Made by a program: the position numbers and the translations under genes
Assembly (NCBI GenBank): GCA_018292915.2
Contig: JACVVK020000497.1
Location: 17,501-81,500 of the forward strand
Reading direction: 5' to 3'
DNA length: 64,000 bases
Source of the DNA: Batillaria attramentaria
Taxonomy: Eukaryota; Mollusca; Gastropoda; Batillariidae
Part shown: positions 1 to 12,300 of the stretch, piece by piece
Layout: each line of letters opens with the position of its first letter
How positions within the stretch are numbered: the first letter of the stretch is position 1
The notes under the pieces: generated by a model
Database searches by the model: none
The model's input: the letters and a program-made list of their open reading frames with translations, nothing else
What the model was told of the DNA's origin: nothing

Positions 1-535
1 ACAACCCGTCTCTTAACCTCAAAGCTAACGTTTTGCTCCTTTCATTCCCGGTCCAGGGCCCACGACACATCCAATAAAAGACGGAACAAGACCAGCTTTC
101 TCATCGTTCCGTACTCAGGCCTAAACCTTAAACACGAACGCCCTTAGTTTCGGCACGCCTGGCCCTCCCCTCTCAAAGCGAGGCAGGAGAGGGAGGTAGA
201 GCTCTCAGCCGACACTTTACGCCTCTTTGGCAGGGACTTATTGACGGCTATCAAAAGGTCGGAGTCGTGGGCCGACTTACGCCTTCCGGGATCGACAGCA
301 GGGATAAATCACTCCGCGCCTCAGCGTCCTCCAATCAACAGCGCCCATCTCTTGACCGCGAGCCACCTTTCGTGCACTCTTTTGCGGGAGAGCTCTGTGT
401 ATGAGAGAAACAAGTCTTGTAAACACGATCTCAAATCATAGTCTGTTGTCGTGGCAATAATTTCGTTTTGTTTGCTTTCTGGTTCTCGTTCACTGACCTT
501 TGCATACTTGTTTGGTTTAATACTTTCTCGTGTAG

Positions 536-668
536 ATGCTACCTTCTTCTTCTTCTGTGGTCGATTTGACGGACTGCGTCAGATCTGCAGCCCAATCGCC
601 GCTGTCTTCCCCAGGTCGTGACGGCTGCCTCAAAGGTTACACAACGGTTATAGCTTCCGGGGCATATA
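536..668 (+). CDS. SPATC1: Speriolin-like exon 1 (putative start exon)
   Basis: ATG at 536, 44 codons plus one base, donor A|GTAAGT at 669. It encodes a Ser-rich start. A pyrimidine-rich TTCTCGTGTAG lies directly before the ATG, so this may be a later exon with an acceptor at 535 and a 5' exon further upstream or outside the window. The following intron is 5.4 kb. Confidence 0.5.
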
Positions 669-2228
669 GTAAGTATCCGCCAGATACAGCACAGCATTTT
701 CGCCCCTTTTTACATTTGTGTGCAGAGTAAAACGTGGCAATCTTGGGCTGTTTGCTGGCTTTGTAAATACGTTTCATGCCAGGTAATAGTGAACACAGTG
801 AACAATGAACCTGGCATGTGGACTATTTGTTGCATGTGGACTATTTGTGGCATGTGGACTATTTGTGGCATGTGGACTATTTGTATTCATGAGCGGCTGG
901 CACAAAAGCTAGCAGACGACAGAGGAATGTGGTCGCTGCTAGCATTTCAAAAAAGTGAAATGTTGGAATTTGTTTAAATTTACACTACACATGAGTCTTT
1001 AGCTGCTGGACTTTCGTGATTTTGGGGTGAATTTTAAAGCATTTCTAGGGTGTCATGAACATTATTATTTTTGATAATCCATCACGATAACAGAATTTTC
1101 TTTGAAATCCCTATCTGTAGTGTGTAGCCAAAGCTGCACCTGTAGGTATGCGCCCTCTGACCGGGTTTGACGTCGTAGAGCATCATGGGCAGGACAGTCG
1201 TGGAGAATGTGTTCTGGGGTCTGGGATCCACTGCCACATGGATATTCGTCAGTGTCGGCAATAGAGTGCTGAAGAATCGTCTTTGCTGATTAGTAATATT
1301 TTTGTCTCCATGCTTTATAGATTTTATTTTTCTATGTTTACTTGTTTTGTATGTTCGTTTGTTCGTTGTTGTTGTCGTTCTAGTCACGTAGCAATAGAAC
1401 AAAGACTATCATATGGCGAGGACTAGATGGAAGACAGACGTACATACGATCCTGTTGTCATGGTGCTGTCGTCATGACGCTGAATGACGTCAGAGTGTGC
1501 GAGAGAATGGCGGATGATGTGAGCGAGTGCATGTGTGTGTGTTTGTGTGCGTGTCTCCTTTAATGGAATAAACTTCGAGCATCCCGGTACTCACTCTTCA
1601 GTCTGGTAATTGCATGTCACCATTCGTGTTCGTTTCCTGCATGGTGTGAGAGTGTGAGTATGCGTGGATGGTTGATTGATTGCATGGGTTGCCTGCACCG
1701 CCTCCTGACAGTAGCAACACACGGTAACCTGGCAGTCGTCCCCACCCCCGGGCGAAACGACTACACCTATCTCATTATCCTGGAAAAATACAGTTTCATT
1801 TCTTAGGCCCATAACACAAAGCACCCACTCCGCTTCTACCTAATGAGAAGGTTTAACGTTCGTATTCGCCAGAAATGGTTGATATTAAGGACGGGGTTTG
1901 TCGCTGATGCTGATGGTGCTTCCTGCTGCGGTGTCCGGCTTAAGTCTGAATAACTCAGTCATAATGCGGCTTACCCGTGTCCGCTGAATGACCGGACCTT
2001 AATACACATGACGAGCAAACTAACATATCGGTGGGCAGAAGGCTTTTCGTCTGTCTCCAAATAGATGAAGCATTGTAACAGCATCACCCACGGCTCAGGG
2101 ATGCAGACACGAAATCCTCCACAGAATACAGCACATGATGAACGTGTTCGGGAAATGATCATTAGGCAAAGTAGTCTAAATGGCCATACATGGCGGGATG
2201 CGAACAAGGGGGGTGGGGGTGGGGGTCG

Positions 2229-2269
<41 letters not shown>

Positions 2270-2566
2270 ATGATGATGATGATGATGATGATGTTTTTAT
2301 TCAGGATATTCAGCATTAATTTTAGGCATTGCTGCCTATCTTACAGGCTGTCTTGCTGCTCTACACTCAAGGATACGGAACAATAAACGACAGTCTATCG
2401 AAAAGAAATGAAAGAGAGAAAAAGTACTCATGATAAACAAATTAAAACACACATGGCATGCGCTGGTAATAGTGGCTGAATGCCAAAGAAGAGCTTATAT
2501 TTCATAGACATCACTAATACGCAAAAACATAATTATGTAAGCAACACATTTCTATACTGATGAAAT

Positions 2567-2612
<46 letters not shown>

Positions 2613-2744
2613 AATGAAATAAAAATGGATCTTCATTATTTTAAAACGGTTGATCCTCTGACTTAACAGTCAGTTTTAAAAATGCTGTTGCTACTACTAA
2701 GTCAAATGAAGTAATGCTACACAAAATAAAGAAATCAAAACACG

Positions 2745-2830
<86 letters not shown>

Positions 2831-3537
2831 CACACAGAGCATGTACATGTGCGTGATCACTACGCCCCAATCACTCACCAGCGGGCGTATTGTCATGTTG
2901 TGATGGGAAAAGAGTCAAAAGAAAATCCGCCTTGAATTCTCCTTTCCTAGCTCTGGTTTCCATTGTGGTGTCTGGGCTCTTATCAAGACGCGGGCAGCGG
3001 GGGATTACACATTGACTGTGATTTGCCGTTAAATCCAGAGACACGCCCGTGATGGCGCTAATTAAATGACGTCTGAGAAAAAGGCAGCACGAAACAGGAA
3101 TGGAGGAAAATCTTGGTGTCGGAGCTGTCTGAGCCTGCCAACGTGTGGTGAGATGAATGCAAGAATACTCCTTTTGTAACTTCACCTTTAAGATTTGTAT
3201 GCCCACATGTCGTTCCGCGCTGTTTTGGTGGCAACTAGCACTCAGACACCTGCACAGAGAAGTCATCTACCTCAAATGCTGGCACTCAGCCAACAGAATG
3301 TTAAAACTGCGCGGTTAACACACTGGGCCAGAGGCTTGTCGGCAAGACCAACCGCTCGGTCGTCAATTTTGAATTTTCGACCGCTCGCGCCAAAAAAAGA
3401 AAAAAAAAAAAGAAAGGATATTTATATAGCGCTTACCCTCAGGAAGCTCAAAGCGCTTACAAAGTTAAGAAAGATGAAATTGACATTAAATGGCATGAAA
3501 AGGATGCCAGTAATAACCATAAAACACATCAAGTGTG

Positions 3538-3623
<86 letters not shown>

Positions 3624-6310
3624 TTCTGTGTGTTTTGGGTGCTGTTTTAAAGGTGGGACCGAATCTATATGCCGTATGTTTTATGGAGAGTGTTCCAAAC
3701 AGTGGGTCCTTGGTGTAATAAACAGCACTGTGGCTCATCAAGAGCTTTACTAATCATGAAGCTACATTACTTCGAGAGAAAGTGTTCCAAAACATAGTGG
3801 GAAGAAAAGTCTCCAAAAGTTGGACTGTTACGTCCTGTTACGTCCTGTTACGTCCTGTTACGTCCTGTTACGTCCTTCTCCACCATGTATCGCCAGACAG
3901 CGAGACCAGAAAACACTTCGTACACAGATCACAACATCAGCTCGGGCAAAACCAAATGCGTCCTCTAATAAATGAATAAAGGATCACAATTAGAGGACAA
4001 CTGACAAGTGACGATTGGTTTCACCAAACAAAAGGTAGAAGGTGCCGAAGGAGGAAGCCTCCAGGACGTTGTGGACAGAGCAGCACGGGAATCTCCATCC
4101 TCGTAGCGAGAAAGCTGCATCGAATTTCCTGGTTGTTTTCCAATCACGTGACTTGTTAGCCACGATCTGAAATTCGAGTAACATTTTTGGGTGGAAAAGA
4201 AAAATGTAAAATTATGAAAAAAATAAAACTATTTTGTATACACGCACAGTACGTAAATAATTTTACAAAAAAGAACAAATAAAATGTTGTCTGAGCAAAC
4301 TTTGTTTTTGTTTGTTTGTTAGTTCTTTTTGTTTGCTGTTTTGTGTAGCTATTTGGGTTTTCATTCACAACTCGCACTTCAGTTCCCTGCTCAGTTCCAC
4401 GTTCCATAGCACGTCATCACAAAATGACGAAAGCGACTCACACGTCACCCAGGCGTGTCGTCACCAAGATTAAACTTATGACGACAGCACGACGTAACCA
4501 TTACCTTGCATGGTTCATGCTTTATCATGTTCACGTCTTGTCAACAAGACATCACTGCTTGCCTCGTCTCTCTGTGTGTCTCTCCCCATCTCAAAATGTG
4601 AACTAACAAGGACAGAACACGGGGAAATGGTTCAACACTGGGATTGTACGCTCGCCGAGCCCTAGGTTCTGAGAAAAGACGCAAGATGTGGTGAAGGGCT
4701 TGAGGAGCGAGCGAACATGACTGAAACCCCATCGGGTTCCACGGGCAGTGAAAGAAGTCTCGACAGAAACTCTGGTTCAGTAGGTAAGCGTGTGTTCTCT
4801 GTTTCTAAGTTTTTCGGATTGTCCTTATTCTGGGTCAACAGTTGTCATTTGGTAAGTTCCATCGTCAGTTGTAGCAAATGACTTGTGGACTGCCCCTCGA
4901 AGAGACACACCGCCATTTTTACGGCCACCTCTCCCCCACCCTTCGACCCCCACCCCCTCACCCCCACCCCTCAATTATTAATCCCGACTGGGGTCAAATA
5001 TTGATGCTGGTCTATTCTCGTTGCGTCATTTTTTTTTAAAATAAATATTTACCTTATTGTTCCTTTCGGGAAACTGAATTCGGGCTGCTTCCCCTGAGTG
5101 AAGCGCGTCGCCGCGGTGCAGCGCCACATAATATCTATCCTATTTTGCAATTTTGCTGGGGGAGGAAAGCCGGATATCCCAGAGAGAAACCCCCGATGAG
5201 CAGCCCTGTAGCCAGGAAAAACCGGTATCACATATCACAAGCTCGACCTGGGCTCGAACCCACGCTTTATCGCCGTGACATTGGTGACGGCCGTTCAGTA
5301 GCGCAGCGGCTGAGTCCGACGCGCTACCTATTATTAGACCACCGCTCACCCCTTGATATCACCCACATGGGTGGTGAAAAAGGACGTTAAACTCCCGAAC
5401 ACCCACTCACTCCCCTTCTCCCCAAGCCGGGGGTGTACTTGTTTTTCATTCCACGGTCTTTACTGTATGGAACGAGATCTTACACACTTGATTTTCATCA
5501 GTACGTATGCGTGAGTACACAAAAGCAAAGCATGCAGGTACCGTATAGGAAGAGTCCACGTGAATATATGATCAAGGAGGAGGCCGAAGGTACTTTATGT
5601 ACACATGTATGTGTCGAGATTCACCCCTTTTCAGGATTCATTCTCCATAATGAAGATGACAAATTTCCTAAAGAAAATGAATTTCTTGTCGTTGTTTTTG
5701 GTTTGTTTGTTTGCTTGTTTTGTTAGCTTAGAGGACGACAGATAAAACAAATTTATTCCGCAATTTTGGGCTGAGAAGCTTCCGACAAGGGACAAAACAA
5801 ACGACAAACAACAAACAAGTACAAGCACAGCACTACCTAGATCAGTTCCTGACGAGACCAGCATCTGTGAATGACAAACGCTAGTTTCAACGTTTTGTTA
5901 GCTTAGCGGACGACAGATAAAACACATTATTTTATTCCCCAATTTTGGGCTGAGAAGCTTTCAACAAGGGACTAACAAACGACAAACAAACAAGTACAAG
6001 CACAGCGCTACTTAGATCAGTTCCTGAGAGACCAGCATATATGAATGACAAACGCTAGTTTCAACGTAACGTAGGTAACATACCTGCTACGCAGGCAGCT
6101 TTGGCTATGGACCGGGAGTGCACTCCACAGTGTCCGTGAAGGATGTGCCGAGGCTGGAGGAGCTTCAGAGAGACCTCACTGTCGACAATCTACGCCTGTG
6201 GGAGTGTGTCAACGTTATGCGCTGCAACCCCCGTCTGCCGGCCAGGAGAGTGCTGAATGACGTCTTTGCCTTGACGGACCAAGAGTTCTTTCGCCATTAC
6301 TCTGGTATTG

Positions 6311-6399
<89 letters not shown>

Positions 6400-8883
6400 C
6401 TGGTTTGTTGCTTCATGTGTTTTTCCAGACATGCATAATACATCTGCGTTGCTGATAATTCATGTACAGTATAACGTATCACTTTGTTGTGTGCTTAGAG
6501 CCTACCATATTGGGAGTTTCCATATTATCATTATTATTATTATTCACTATTATTAGTATTGCGGGGAGATTTTCCGGTGCTACTTCAATTCAAAAGTTTG
6601 TTTTTTTGGGTTTTTTTGTTTGTTTGTTTTTTTTGCGAGGATAGCACTCTGGTATAGTCACGTGCTTCAAATTTCATGACAAAAATAGCCTATACATGTA
6701 CATGAATTTACCCCAATCTCACTAACTCACTTATTCGGACAACATAGTCACTCGCCTACCCAACCACACGCCCTCACTCACCCAGTTATCCACTAAAACA
6801 CCCATCACCTCACTCACTCATTGACAGATTCACCATCCGCTCACTCACTGATTCACGAAACCAGTCACCCAACCAGCAAAGCACTCACTCAGTGGCCCAC
6901 TCCCAGCCCGCTCACTCACCAGCCCGCTCACTCCCAGGTCAGCCAGTCTCTTACCCCGTACTCACCAACCCCCACGTTCACCAGGTCAGCCAGTCTCTTA
7001 CCCCGTACTCACCAACCCCTCACGTTCACCAGGTCAGCCAGTCTCTTACCCCGTACTCACCAACCCCTCACGTTTCACCAGGTCAGCCAGTCTCTTACCC
7101 CGTACTCACCAACCCCTCACGTTCACCAGGTCAGCCAGTCTCTTACCCCGTACTCACCAACCCCTCACGTTCACCAGGTCAGCCAGTCTCTTACCCCGTA
7201 CTCACCAACCCCCACGTTCACCAGGTCAGCCAGTCTCTTACCCCGTACTCACCAACCCCTCACGTTCACCAGGTCAGCCAGTCTCTTACCCCGTACTCAC
7301 CAACCCCTCACGTTCACCAGGTCAGCCAGTCTCTTACCCCGTACTCACCAACCCCCACGTTCACCAGGTCAGCCAGTCTCTTACCCCGTACTCACCAACC
7401 CCTCACGTTCACCAGGTCAGCCAGTCTCTTGCCCCGTTCTCACCATCCCCCACGTTCACCAGGTCAGCCAGTCTCTTACCCTGTACTCACAACCCCCCAC
7501 GTTCACCAGGTCAGCAGTCTCTTTCCCCGTACTCACCAACCCCCACGTTCACCAGGTCAGCCAGTCTCTTACCCCGTACCCACCAACCCCTCACGTTCAC
7601 CAGGTCAGCCAGTCTCTTTCCCCGTACTGACCAACCCCCACGTTCACCAGGTCAGCCAGTCTCTTACCCCGTACTGACCAACCCCCACGTTCACCAGGTC
7701 AGCCAGTCTGTTACCCCGTACTCACCAACCCCTCACGTTCACCAGGTCAGCCAGTCTCTTACCCCGTACTCACCAACCCCTCACGTTCACCAGGTCAGCC
7801 AGTCTCTTACCCCGTAGGTCAGCCAGTTCTCACCATCCCCCACGTTCACCAGGTCAGCCAGTCTCTTACCCCGTACTGACCAACCCCCACGTTCACCAGG
7901 TCAGCCAGTCTCTTACCCCGTTCTCACCATCCCCCACGTTCACCAGGTCAGCCAGTCTCTTACCCTGTACTCACCAACCCCCCACGTTCACCAGGTCAGC
8001 CAGTCTCTTACCCCGTACTCACCAACCCCCACGTTCACCAGGTCAGCCAGTCTCTTACCCCGTACTCACCAACCCCTCACGTTCACCAGGTCAGCCAGTC
8101 TCTTACCCCGTACTCACCAACCCCTCACGTTCACCAGGTCAGCCAGTCTCTTACCCCGTACTCACCAACCCCTCACGTTCACCAGGTCAGCCAGTCTCTT
8201 ACCCCGTACTGACCAACCCCACGTTCACCAGGTCAGCCAGTCTCTTACCCCGTTCTCACCATCCCCCACGTTCACCAGGTCAGCCAGTCTCTTACCCTGT
8301 ACTCACCAACCCCCCACGTTCACCAGGTCAGCCAGTCTCTTTCCCGTACTCACCAACCCCCACGTTCACCAGGTCAGCCAGTCTCTTACCCCGTACTCAC
8401 CAACCCCCCACGTTCACCAGGTCAGCCAGTCTCTTACCCAGTACTCACCAACCCCCCACGTTCACCAGGTCAGCCAGTCTCTTACCCCGTTCTCACCATC
8501 CCCCCACGTTCACCAGGTCAGCCAGTCTCTTACCCCGTACTCACCAACCCCCCACGTTCACCAGGTCAGCCGGTCTCTTACCCAGTCACTAACACTCCTT
8601 TGTAGCCTACGCCGATTTCGAGCAGACCGGACACGGAGCGCTGAGCTACATGGCCCAGACCAGCGGTTGCCATGGGGCTCGTTACTTGCAGCACGTGCAG
8701 ATGCACAACAGTCGCCTTGTGTGTGAAAACGGTCGTCTGCTGACCGTCATGCATATCCTGGGCACAGAGCCTTACCGCACTCCTGATGAAGTTGTTTTGC
8801 AGCACGTTCGCCATGAGCGACAGGGTGTTCGCTGACAAGTTTCCAATTCTGGGTAAATAATTACATACAGAAAGTTACGAAAA

Positions 8884-8925
<42 letters not shown>

Positions 8926-9308
8926 GTCTTATAACGCGCCCCCCCCCCCAAAAAAAAAAAACTCTATGCACAGCATGCTCGTAGCGCGGGGGGAGGGGGG
9001 GAGCGGGAGGGATAAGTTTTAAGTAAAACAGGAAAGAGAGGGGGCGGAGCAGGGGCGGGGGTGGGGGATGGAGTCTGCATCAGAACTTTGAGAAAAGGTG
9101 GCTCCTGAAAGACTCGGTGGAGGTGCTGGATTTCAAATATGGCGGCAGGGCGTTCCACATAGCAGGGGCAGAACACTTGAAGGAGCGATCTCCAAAGCGT
9201 TTCTTGGTGGTGTTATCATGAAACCCAAGGATGGACTTGTAAGCGGGACTAGGATGAGGAACGAAGAGTACGGGATGGAGTATATGAAGGGATGAGCTCA
9301 CAGAGACA

Positions 9309-9347
<39 letters not shown>

Positions 9348-12300
9348 TAATAATGAGTATTGTATAGGCGCTTTACCCAATTTCTTGAATCGGCTCAAAG
9401 CGCCGCGAACTGAACCCAACACGCACGCTCACGTGAATCACACACATTCTCTCACACACTTGACATAAACACATTACAATCACGTGGTGCGAAGGGTCAG
9501 CTCAGCTATTTAAATTTCGGAATTTAGAATTGCATTTATTTTTCAAATTTGGTGGGCTGAACATTTCCAAAGCAGACGGGGAGGAAGCCGGAGTACCCGG
9601 AGAGAACCCCCGACGATCGGCCCGAATGAACGGTGCCACATACGAGAAGGAAAAATTCTTTGCCCCGAGTGGGACTCGAACCCCTGACCTCCCGCATTGG
9701 TGACAGGTCTCTTAACCACTAGACCACCGACCGCCCCGATACGACACAACGCAACAGCACACAATGCCATACAACTCAACACACACAAAGCGACACAACA
9801 GACAAAACACGGCGTCACCAAACGCTATCGTCTTAATGATGCTTCTATTTTCTAGAGAATCTCAACTTTTAGTGGGGAGCCGGGATAGCGGAATGGTAGA
9901 GCGTTGGGCTCTCAATGCTCGGGTCGTAAGTTCGAGTCCCGGCTGGGGCCGAATATTTGTGCTGGCCTTTTCCTCGTTGCCTTGTCTTTGGTACCACCCT
10001 CACGTGGTGGAAAAAGACGTTACATTCCCTAACACCCACCCCCACCCCTTAACTTTTACTGCCTTAGAGCACCAGTGCGTCTAACAAGATGTGTCGTTTG
10101 TAATGATCAGCCTTGGAAACTTTTAAATAGGATAGATAATGATCCACTGTCCGGGAAAAAGTTTTTTTTTTTTTTTTTTTTTAAACTGATGGCAGGACTA
10201 GACATGGCAAGAAAAGGCCAAGCACATGCGTGTCCTTCACCACGATGAGTCACCACAAAACATTAACATTTCTGACATCCCCCCCCCCCCCCCATCCCCG
10301 CCTCCCCTGCAGGCACATTCGACCGTGTCCTCGCTGATCTTGCACGCCTGAAGGACGAAGCAAGGGCGGGGCGACAGCGGAGTTTCACGAGGTCCCCCAG
10401 CATCTTCAAGTCGCCGCTCTTCCACAACTCCCGTCGCCACTCTTCGCCCCCATCGGCCAACGGTCCTTCCACCAGCAACAACAATGATAGCAGCCTCCGC
10501 TGGTACGATTCTAGCTATCAGGACAGTGTAAGCACCACGTCGCCTCCCAGTCGCGGAGCGGTAAAGTTTCCTCGCTTCGACACAGGAGAGCAGTTCAGGG
10601 CCGCAAACCGGCCCAGGCTGTTGCGGCTGCCAGCGGACAGCTTATACATCAGCAGCAGCAAAGGGTTGTTGCGGGAAGCCGAGGGAGACGTGAGGACCGG
10701 TACGTGGGACTCCATGAGACCCACCAGCCCTGTTGATTCCTCCATGAGACCGTTGAGCCGAGTTGATTTCTCCAAAAAAGACAGCCCAAGGTTGTCCTCC
10801 TCACGAAACAGCACCCGCTCCCAAATACTGAAATCCAGCCCGAAGAGGTAAAATTAAAAAATAAGATAATACAGATTTATTATCTCCAGTAAGAAATTTA
10901 CCCGGGGGGGGGGGGGGGGGGGGGAGGGGCGGCGGGGTGTCAACCACCTGTCGAAACATAAAAAAGAATCGAATAATTGAATCGAATCGAATCGAATACA
11001 ATCGAATAGCATAATCGGGCTTTGACATCATTATTATATACGAGTACGTAACCTGCCACCATCAGATACACGTAACACACTGGGGATGTCGGGATACTAG
11101 GGATGTCGGGATACTAGGGATGTCGGGATAGCCAGCCTCGTAGAGCGTCAGACTTTCAAAGCGCGGGTTGAGAGTTTAAATCCAGGCTCGGGCCAAATAT
11201 TTGTGCCGTTCTTGCCTTGTTGCCCTGTGTTTGGTATCACATAAAACACTCAACGAAACAACCTACTAACCGGCTGCCCTAAGCAATATGTTACGAGCGT
11301 GGCTGAGTGTTTTGTTTGTATGCTGAAAGATAACAGCTGTATTATTATTTTTTTTTTTTAAGAAGTTGGAGTGAGACAGAGAAGTTGCTACGTTTAGTTC
11401 ATATTGTGTTTTAGTAATGTAGATCTGTTTTCCGTGATCCAGAAGTTTCTATTGTTTTCACGAAAATTCTAGAAGTAGCGACCTTGTTTTGACCGAAGCC
11501 AATTTCGCCACAGGAGGCGGTACGCATTTAGGGTCAAGGTCTGAGTCGCCCGGAAATCTCGTGCAAATCGCTTTGTTATGACTTGTTTACGATTAGAAGG
11601 TGTTATGTAACGCGCCTAGATTCGGCGGGCGGGCACTCGATAATTCTGGATTTTTCTCAATTCTTCTCAAAATTAGTAAATCAAAAATAGCATTTTGATA
11701 CTTCGGCCATGTTTTCGTGTGCGCTGTCACATTTGTTGGATTTATCTCATTCAGGTCAGTCACAGTAGTCACCAATAGGGACTCCATGCAGAGGTCGCCA
11801 ACGGCCAAATCAGAATCGAGCACGAAAACGAGCCGGCAGCCCTCCTCGCCCAACAGACGCCCGAGTCTGATGGCCCCGAGGTTCCCCAACAGCACCGTGT
11901 ACAGAGAACGACCGTCTCCAGCCGCGTCGCCAGAGGCCCGCTTTCAGAGCTACCCCTTCGCCAGGAACTACGCTTCTTCCAACAACGCGTCGGTGGTGGC
12001 ATGCAGCCCAGGGGAGCCGAGCAAACACGACAGGGTGGAGTTCCATGAGGAGGAGGACGAAGAGGACAGCGTCCCTTATCTCAAACACTCGGCACGATTG
12101 AAGAAATACAGAAGCGTCAAGCTGGGGGTCAAGGGCATGGCCATGGAAACTGCGGGCCGCCATGACACCAAGGACCCCTCCGCATCTGCTGTACATTTTG
12201 AGAGAATTTGTTACCCGGATACATCTCCGTCTGCGAATCCTTCTAAAGTCAAACCCGCAGGACGACATACGTCTCCACAAAAGAGTCCTCCACCACACGA

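Larger units (their letters stand above)
669..6094 (+). other. Speriolin-like intron 1: repeats and SINE remnants
   Basis: No exon supported. Contents: an 18-bp x4 repeat at 813-885, GA/GAT, CA/CG and CA/GA microsatellites, an L2-like 3' remnant at 3413-3537, a 10-bp repeat near 3829, composite SINE remnants at 4980-5405, and a 172-bp tandem duplication before exon 2. Confidence 0.6.

Noticed and set aside
241..441. 66-codon ORF near the left edge
   Set aside because: Alternative start codon, no homology, no splice link to exon 1. The CCAATCA at about 332 hints at promoter sequence instead, but too weakly to call.
6821..7677. Two overlapping plus-strand ORFs of over 260 codons rich in Pro, Ser and Val
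   Set aside because: They are frames through the 48-bp intronic minisatellite, which stays open because the unit is a multiple of three. Indels among copies shift both frames, and no splice or homology support exists.
8578..8838. 86-codon minus-strand ORF over speriolin exon 3
   Set aside because: Antisense shadow. The plus strand has splice sites and phase-linked neighbours.
9660..9740. Possible tRNA gene on minus
   Set aside because: It is the head of a family A SINE. The element continues through a body, hairpin and ATT tail.
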